A DNA stretch of 64,000 nt from NCBI GenBank assembly GCA_015039465.1, contig MU130623.1:2208-66207 (forward strand), read 5' to 3'. The first letter of the stretch is position 1, and every line of letters begins with the position of its first letter. Position numbers and translations under genes: made by a program. Below, piece by piece: positions 58,641 to 64,000 of this stretch. This DNA is from Phlegmacium glaucopus. Taxonomy: Eukaryota > Basidiomycota > Agaricomycetes > Agaricales > Cortinariaceae. The notes under the pieces are model-generated. The model saw nothing but the letters and a program-made list of their open reading frames with translations. It searched no databases and was not told where the DNA came from.

Positions 58641-59999
58641 TTAAGTAATTGTCCCCTCCGACCATACTAATGAGCGACCCTGGCGGTCCACCACATTAAC
58701 ACCAAGTTCCATAATATCATCAAGACATAAACTGAGAGCGTGAGGATGTGCACGTAGTGCTCGGATGTTCGTTTGATCCGTAAAACAGAGTGTTTTTACC
58801 GATCGAACATATGATAGGAAATCATGGATGGCTTTCAAGAATTCGTACACAGAAGGCTTGGAAAGTCGAGAGGCAGTGACCATGATACCCAGCGTGTGAA
58901 CGTTCTTTGGAAAGCAGACGATTATCGGTATCTGCCAATCATAGATGACAAAGTCCACTCGTGTCAACCTTTCGCAATTGAGCGTTATCCTTTGAATGAC
59001 TTTATTAAACGCGAACATGATATCGTGGTCGTCAGGGTATGTTTTCAAGCAATTGATTTGAACGGACGTGAGCTGGGGCTCCATCTTTGAAGGAAACTCA
59101 TAATGAAGGGCGGAATCAATCTCCGGCATTAGAAAGGTCACATCGTATATTGCGTGGCGAATATTAGGAAAGTCAATATTCGAGAGTTGATTTTCATCAT
59201 ATGATTCTGATTGATCTGTGTAGCAATGAACGTAAATCGATTTTAGCGAGTTGAGGACAAGATGCGGATTTCCAAGCTTGGTAAGAGCTACTGGCGCATT
59301 AATTGCTTCGAGCCGTGGGTGATTCATCAAAAACGATGCCCAACTGTTGGGGGACGGTCCGAGTCTACCGTAACAGTTCAGGAATCGGAGAGTATCACGA
59401 CAAGCATTAGTTGCTTGCAAGACATTCTCAGGAAGATAATGGGAGGCTTTGTAGCCAAGGCCGAAAACCGCGAAGGTCAAAATGCGAAGGTTGGGTAGTC
59501 GGTTGAGAATGTCTGCGAGAATATCCATTATTGCTCCTGGGTCATCGGTTCGGTCATGCATGTGGACATCGAGGCGTCGTGTCAGCGATCCAATAGCATG
59601 AGGCAGTTCCTGCGATCCTACAGCATGTTCAGAACGTAACATGCCGTCGCGTAATGGGGCAAGAACTCTTCCCTTTCCAAGAAAGATGTATTCGAACAAA
59701 AATGGAGATGCGATGTAATACCATGCCTTACAGACACGAACAAGACATCTCTTCGTAACCTTATGGGAGTTGGGTGAGATGTCGTCCCAGAAAGGGGAGA
59801 AGACCACGTTGAAACTTACAAGTGATCTCTTGAATTCCCGTAACTGCGCCCAATACAAAGCATCGCATCCGGGAGAAATCATTAATTGTGGATTATATAT
59901 GTCTGTAGACCATGTGGCAAGCTGAAATATTGACGACCATATCTCTGGAGGTAGATGAGGGAGATCGATGGCCACACGATAATGCTCTTTCACTGACAT
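58641..59999 (-). CDS. F-box/LRR-like protein, 452 residues (paralogue 1)
   Basis: A single exon. F-box HLPPEIWSSIFQLATW near residue 15, then KRCLVRVCKAWYYIASPFLF and irregular leucine-rich repeats (ILNRLPNLRILTF, NSWASFLMNHPRLEAI, LVLNSLKSIYVH). The ATG at 59999 is chosen because the paralogue at 62442-63785 starts at the equivalent MSAKEHYRV; an upstream ATG at 60017 is in frame. It is about 80-85% similar by eye to that paralogue. Probable SCF adaptor with unknown target. Intact. Confidence 0.85.
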   Translation of the reverse strand: MSVKEHYRVAIDLPHLPPEIWSSIFQLATWSTDIYNPQLMISPGCDALYWAQLREFKRSLVSFNVVFSPFWDDISPNSHKVTKRCLVRVCKAWYYIASPFLFEYIFLGKGRVLAPLRDGMLRSEHAVGSQELPHAIGSLTRRLDVHMHDRTDDPGAIMDILADILNRLPNLRILTFAVFGLGYKASHYLPENVLQATNACRDTLRFLNCYGRLGPSPNSWASFLMNHPRLEAINAPVALTKLGNPHLVLNSLKSIYVHCYTDQSESYDENQLSNIDFPNIRHAIYDVTFLMPEIDSALHYEFPSKMEPQLTSVQINCLKTYPDDHDIMFAFNKVIQRITLNCERLTRVDFVIYDWQIPIIVCFPKNVHTLGIMVTASRLSKPSVYEFLKAIHDFLSYVRSVKTLCFTDQTNIRALRAHPHALSLCLDDIMELGVNVVDRQGRSLVWSEGTIT

Positions 60000-60635
60000 T
60001 AACACGAGTGCCACCACTTCCTGGCTAGTCGCCGTCCGCCTATCGTCTCAGGAGAACAAGAGGAACTATTGTCTCCTGTCGTGTAAGAACTGCTCGCACT
60101 GTTGTTCGACGGATAGCGCTCCCTTTCCCTCTCATCTTGTTTTGAACAACAAGTGTACTAGTATTATGTACGATTTAATAAAATGTTTTGATCATTTTTT
60201 CATATGCCTGTTTCCATAACTGAAAAAGACCAGGACTTGTTCATGCCATGCAAAAGCACTGGTCTACACTGCCAAGTCTACCAGTGATTTGGGATTGTCG
60301 GGCACGATACGACAGGGCTACTTGGGTATGTCAGTTGTAATCTAAGGACACCGTCAACGGTCAATGTCTGCCGCTGGTTTCACAACTGATTCCCTGTCGA
60401 TGTGTCATCTATAGAAGGGGGACATTATTGAGTAGACGGTTGTACAGTTGTTGTAGTTTCGCGTGGTCAAGCAAGGATTTGAAAAAGCTTTCACAATAGT
60501 TGCACAGTGGTCACCAAATCTGTAACCTTTAACTGGATATGTGAAGTCTGGTCATACATCGAGGGATATTTAAATGGAGCGATAAGGGCAAATGGGGAGT
60601 GGTATCAAACTTATACATGAAGCACAGAGGTGTAC
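60000..60635. other. Intergenic, nothing recognised
   Basis: About 640 bp between the F-box gene and the end of the kinase-like gene, both transcribed leftwards. No features beyond presumed promoter and terminator. Confidence 0.5.
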
Positions 60636-61802
60636 CTATATGCGGCCCAGCTCTTTAAGTATCTGGTTTACTACTTTGTCCATCTCCGCATGTGGAATTC
60701 GCTTACTCTGCAGACTATTTCCATCTTTCAACCATCCTGTCCCAGCTGGCTGTTGTCGCACTGCACCCTCCCTTGCGAGCCATCTCTTGGTGATAACGCC
60801 GGACATTGGTTTAAATCCTCGGTCCCATGAATAATGGATAAGTTCGATGGCTTCCATGAACCGAGCCTGGTACATGGGTAAAGGTGACATTGGAACTAAA
60901 GGCCCGCCATGTTGTTTGAACAAGGTGTACCAAGTCGGAAACAGATTTGCGCTACCGAGGAATAAGTCTTTGCAGACATATTCATAGGAGAAGGGGAAAA
61001 ACCCGCTCATCTCCCAGTCAAGAATGGCGGCAACACGATAGTGGGTCGTACCATCTTCCAATTTCTTGGGGTGAACGAGGATGTTTCGGGGTTCCAAATC
61101 CTGATGGCAGAGAACGATGTTGTGTTGAAGGAGCTGAAGATCACTGGAGGAAATTTGGACAGGATTTATGTCGTCGAATTTGGAGCGTATGGTGACGTCA
61201 CCCGTCTCAGGGTCCAACGAAAGGGTACAATGGCTCTTGATGAGGCCTTGAAGAAACCCTTGAATATCTGTGAAATATCCAACCGCAGGGCCACCAACGA
61301 CGATGGCGCTAGCGTCTAAGCTGCGACGCTCGAACCCCGTACCCTGGAGGATTTTTTCTACCTTGCCATCAAAAAGATTTATACTACGCAACTTTGTGAC
61401 TGCGTCGAAGAGCTCTTTCACGATGCGGGTCTGTTGCTCCTTGTCCATATCGTCCCAGACCGACTCCAAGCTGACAGTGTCGTGTATGAATTTAGTCACG
61501 GAGAAACTGACTTTCTTCTGGTTGGCCATCGTTGTTGTACCATATCTTTCGGTTGTCGGCACCAGCTCTGGGATGACAAGCTGCGCGAGAGTTTGCAGGG
61601 CAGCAACAGTACAAAAACCAGTGGAATCCTCGGATAATTCCAACCGTACAACGACATCCTCCCCAGATGGCCCGCAATGATGAGCGACAAAGGTACAGCT
61701 GACAAAGGTCTGCGCCAAGATGGTCGTATGGGTCGACTGCGATTCGGGGAAGATATGATGGAGGAGCAGATCGTCAGGGAAGAGATCCTGGTTACTGGAC
61801 AT
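60636..61802 (-). CDS. Aminoglycoside-phosphotransferase-like (APH) kinase-fold protein, 388 residues
   Basis: A single exon. Kinase-like fold with catalytic loop LCHQDLEPRNILVHP (H-x-D-x(4)-N) near residue 235, and the metal-binding AAILDWEMSGFFPF near residue 262. The N-lobe is less conserved. Fungal APH-like proteins are numerous and mostly uncharacterised, so no substrate is proposed. No damage seen. It lies between two paralogous F-box genes on the same strand. Confidence 0.85.
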   Translation of the reverse strand: MSSNQDLFPDDLLLHHIFPESQSTHTTILAQTFVSCTFVAHHCGPSGEDVVVRLELSEDSTGFCTVAALQTLAQLVIPELVPTTERYGTTTMANQKKVSFSVTKFIHDTVSLESVWDDMDKEQQTRIVKELFDAVTKLRSINLFDGKVEKILQGTGFERRSLDASAIVVGGPAVGYFTDIQGFLQGLIKSHCTLSLDPETGDVTIRSKFDDINPVQISSSDLQLLQHNIVLCHQDLEPRNILVHPKKLEDGTTHYRVAAILDWEMSGFFPFSYEYVCKDLFLGSANLFPTWYTLFKQHGGPLVPMSPLPMYQARFMEAIELIHYSWDRGFKPMSGVITKRWLAREGAVRQQPAGTGWLKDGNSLQSKRIPHAEMDKVVNQILKELGRI

Positions 61803-62441
61803 GGCTCTGCTCGGACATCAGTGCAGAAGAAACGAGACGATTGTAGTACGCACATTGAGGACGAGGAAAGAAATTTCTTATTTGATGGTTGTCTGGCTCT
61901 AGTGAGATGCGGTGTCAATATTCAATCCTGAACGTCACACAGGTCACAGTTCTGTCAGATCAAGTATTGAACAGATATCTTATGATACTATTACGGAGCT
62001 CACTTACCTGCATATCCATTGTAACGCCAAGACTGTTATTTTAATGCTGATCCAGGGACACGCAGTTGTGGGTGGATGGGGTCGTTTGTGTTCCTCCAAG
62101 CTTTCTAACTGAATTCTTAGGGCTCTGTAGATGACGCCTGTTCGTTTCGAGACATTTGGTGGAATGAAAGATGGCGGAGATGGACTTTTGGTTCGACGGG
62201 CAGCCACACTTCTGCTGAGTTTGAAATACAATTGTCTACCGGCTAAACCCGCACGAATAGATGCCAACCCGTTTGATTTTGCGGGCCCAGGTTACAGTGT
62301 ACATTTGCACTTTGTGCGTAAGAAAAGAAAGCGTCATTCAATAATTAGGCATGTTTTTCTATTTTGAATTCCCTCCTACCTCTTTCATTTTTTGGATACC
62401 TAGTACTATGAACGGTAATTAAACCCAACAAATCCGAGCGG
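61803..62441. other. Intergenic, nothing recognised
   Basis: About 640 bp. Short open frames on both strands are not convincing. Confidence 0.5.
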
Positions 62442-63785
62442 TCAACTGTGTAATGGGCGACCCTCGCGGTCTACCACTTTAACACCAAGTCTCATAATAT
62501 TATCAAAACATGAACTGAGAGGGTGAGGATGTGCATGTAGTGCTCGGATGTTCGCTTGATCCGTAAAACAGAGTGTTTTCACCGGAAAATATGATAGGAA
62601 ATCATACACGGTTCTGAAGAATCCATACACAGAAGGTGCGGAAATTTGAGAGGCGGTGACCATGATACCCAGCGTGTGAACGTTTTTCGGAAAGCAGACG
62701 ATTGTCGGTATCTGCCATTCATGGATGACAAAGTCCACTCGTGCCAACCTTTCGCAATTGAGCTTCATCCTATGAATGACTTTATTCAATGCGAACATGG
62801 TATCATGGTCCTCAGGGCACATTTTCAAGCAATTGATTTGAACGGACCTGAGCTGGTGCTCTATCCTTGAAGGAAACTCATAATGAAGGGCGAAATCGAG
62901 CTCCGGCGTTAGAGAGGTCACGTCGTATATTGCGTGGTCAACATTAGGAAAGTCAATGTTTGAGAATCGGTCTTCATCACATTCAAGTTGTTCTGACCGA
63001 TCTGTGTAGCAATGAACGTAAATCGATTTTAGCGAGTTGAGGACAAGATGTGGATTTCCAAGCTGGGTAAGAGCTACTGGCGCGTTAATTGCTTCGAGCC
63101 GTGGGTGATTCATCAAAAACGATGCCCAACTGTTGGAGGACGGTCCGAGTCCACCGTAAAAGTTCAGGAATCGGAGAGTATCACGACAAGCATTAGTTGC
63201 TTGCAAGACATTCTCAGGAAGATAATGGGAGGCTTGGTAGCCATGGCCGGAAAGCGTGAAGGTCAAAATGCGAAGGTTGGGTAGTCGGTTGAGAATGTCT
63301 GCGAGAATATCCATTATTGCTCCTGGATCATCGGTTCGGTCCCGCATGTGGACATCAAGACGTTGTGTCCGCGATCCAATAGCATGAGGCAATTCCTGCA
63401 ATCCTGCAGCATGTTCAGAACGTAACATGCCATCGTGTAGCGGGGCAAGAACTCTTCCTCTTCCAAGAAAGATGTATTCGAACAGAAATGGAGATGCGAG
63501 GTAATACCATGCCTTACAGACACGAACAAGGTATCTCTTCGTAACCTTATGGGAGTTAGGTGAGATGTTGTCCCAGAAAGGAAAAAAGACCAAGTTGAAA
63601 CTTACGAGTGATCTCTTAAATTCCCGTAATTGCTCCCAATACAAAGTATCACATCCGGCAGAAACCATTAATTGTGGATTATATATGTCTGTAGACCATG
63701 TAGCAAGCACAAATATTGACGACCATATCTCTGGAGGTAGATCAGGGAGATCGACGACCACGCGATAATGCTCTTTTGCTGACAT
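62442..63785 (-). CDS. F-box/LRR-like protein, 447 residues (paralogue 2)
   Basis: A single intact exon starting MSAKEHYRVVVDLPDLPPEI with the same F-box and leucine-rich layout as the gene at 58641-59999. Differences are mostly substitutions plus a short indel around DRSEQLECDEDRF and a different C-terminus (REGRPLHS). The pair is a tandem duplicate separated by the APH-like gene. Confidence 0.85.
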   Translation of the reverse strand: MSAKEHYRVVVDLPDLPPEIWSSIFVLATWSTDIYNPQLMVSAGCDTLYWEQLREFKRSLVSFNLVFFPFWDNISPNSHKVTKRYLVRVCKAWYYLASPFLFEYIFLGRGRVLAPLHDGMLRSEHAAGLQELPHAIGSRTQRLDVHMRDRTDDPGAIMDILADILNRLPNLRILTFTLSGHGYQASHYLPENVLQATNACRDTLRFLNFYGGLGPSSNSWASFLMNHPRLEAINAPVALTQLGNPHLVLNSLKSIYVHCYTDRSEQLECDEDRFSNIDFPNVDHAIYDVTSLTPELDFALHYEFPSRIEHQLRSVQINCLKMCPEDHDTMFALNKVIHRMKLNCERLARVDFVIHEWQIPTIVCFPKNVHTLGIMVTASQISAPSVYGFFRTVYDFLSYFPVKTLCFTDQANIRALHAHPHPLSSCFDNIMRLGVKVVDREGRPLHS

Positions 63786-64000
63786 TGTGGTTCAATGGAC
63801 TTGATAGCGGTGGGAAAGTTCGGTTCCGAGATTTATTTAGGTTCGCCAGGCACATGATGTGAAATTTAAGTCCCGATCATTATCTAAGGTATGAGTTTTT
63901 GGACAGTACGGCGATTATCTCTTCACAGAGATCTATGGCTTGAAAATTTACCATGCCTCCGTGAATCATTCATACCTCATGCATATGCTTCTTTGGGGCC

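Overview
The window looks like nuclear DNA of a mushroom-forming basidiomycete (Agaricomycetes). The signs are very short GT-AG introns (about 40-100 nt), KDZ and Plavaka-like transposons, Ngaro-type tyrosine-recombinase retrotransposons, hAT-type MITEs, and mushroom-expanded gene families (small P-loop GTPases, F-box proteins, APH-like kinases). I saw no tRNA, rRNA or CRISPR array.

Layout. 1-5900: decayed DNA transposons (a KDZ transposase relic on the minus strand; a Plavaka-like relic on the plus strand split by a hAT MITE). 6800-39820: a repeated fibrillarin + PMT2 (protein O-mannosyltransferase) locus present as three damaged PMT2 copies (7489-10394, 19276-20990, 36995-39820). A fibrillarin gene between the second and third copies is split by 13.1 kb of two head-to-tail Ngaro-type elements (21625-34772); the second of these carries a solo LTR and two hAT MITEs. 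10700-18764: two GTPase genes inserted between PMT2 copies. 41577-48162: duplicated F-box genes around an unknown gene, plus a foldback element. 48340-63785: ordinary host genes (NDC1 nucleoporin, a disordered nuclear protein, a TLC-domain membrane protein, a BBE/FAD oxidoreductase, an APH-like kinase flanked by two F-box paralogues).

The standout is the minus-strand gene at 11054-15227. An intact GTPase (nine exons, about 343 codons) is followed by a 76-bp tandem array of 23 units. In each unit one trinucleotide is hypervariable while the other 73 bp are almost invariant. On the minus strand every variable triplet sits exactly between CAG and GTAAGT, so each unit reads as a one-codon micro-exon flanked by a 73-nt intron. 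A 24th candidate micro-exon (TTG) lies upstream in unrelated sequence. Six conventional exons follow, coding an unrecognised domain of about 149 residues. All exon phases join in one frame across the whole model; the only defect is one unit that reads TGA. I infer a gene that builds a hypervariable peptide from single-codon exons between a GTPase and a C-terminal domain. This has not been tested by transcript data.
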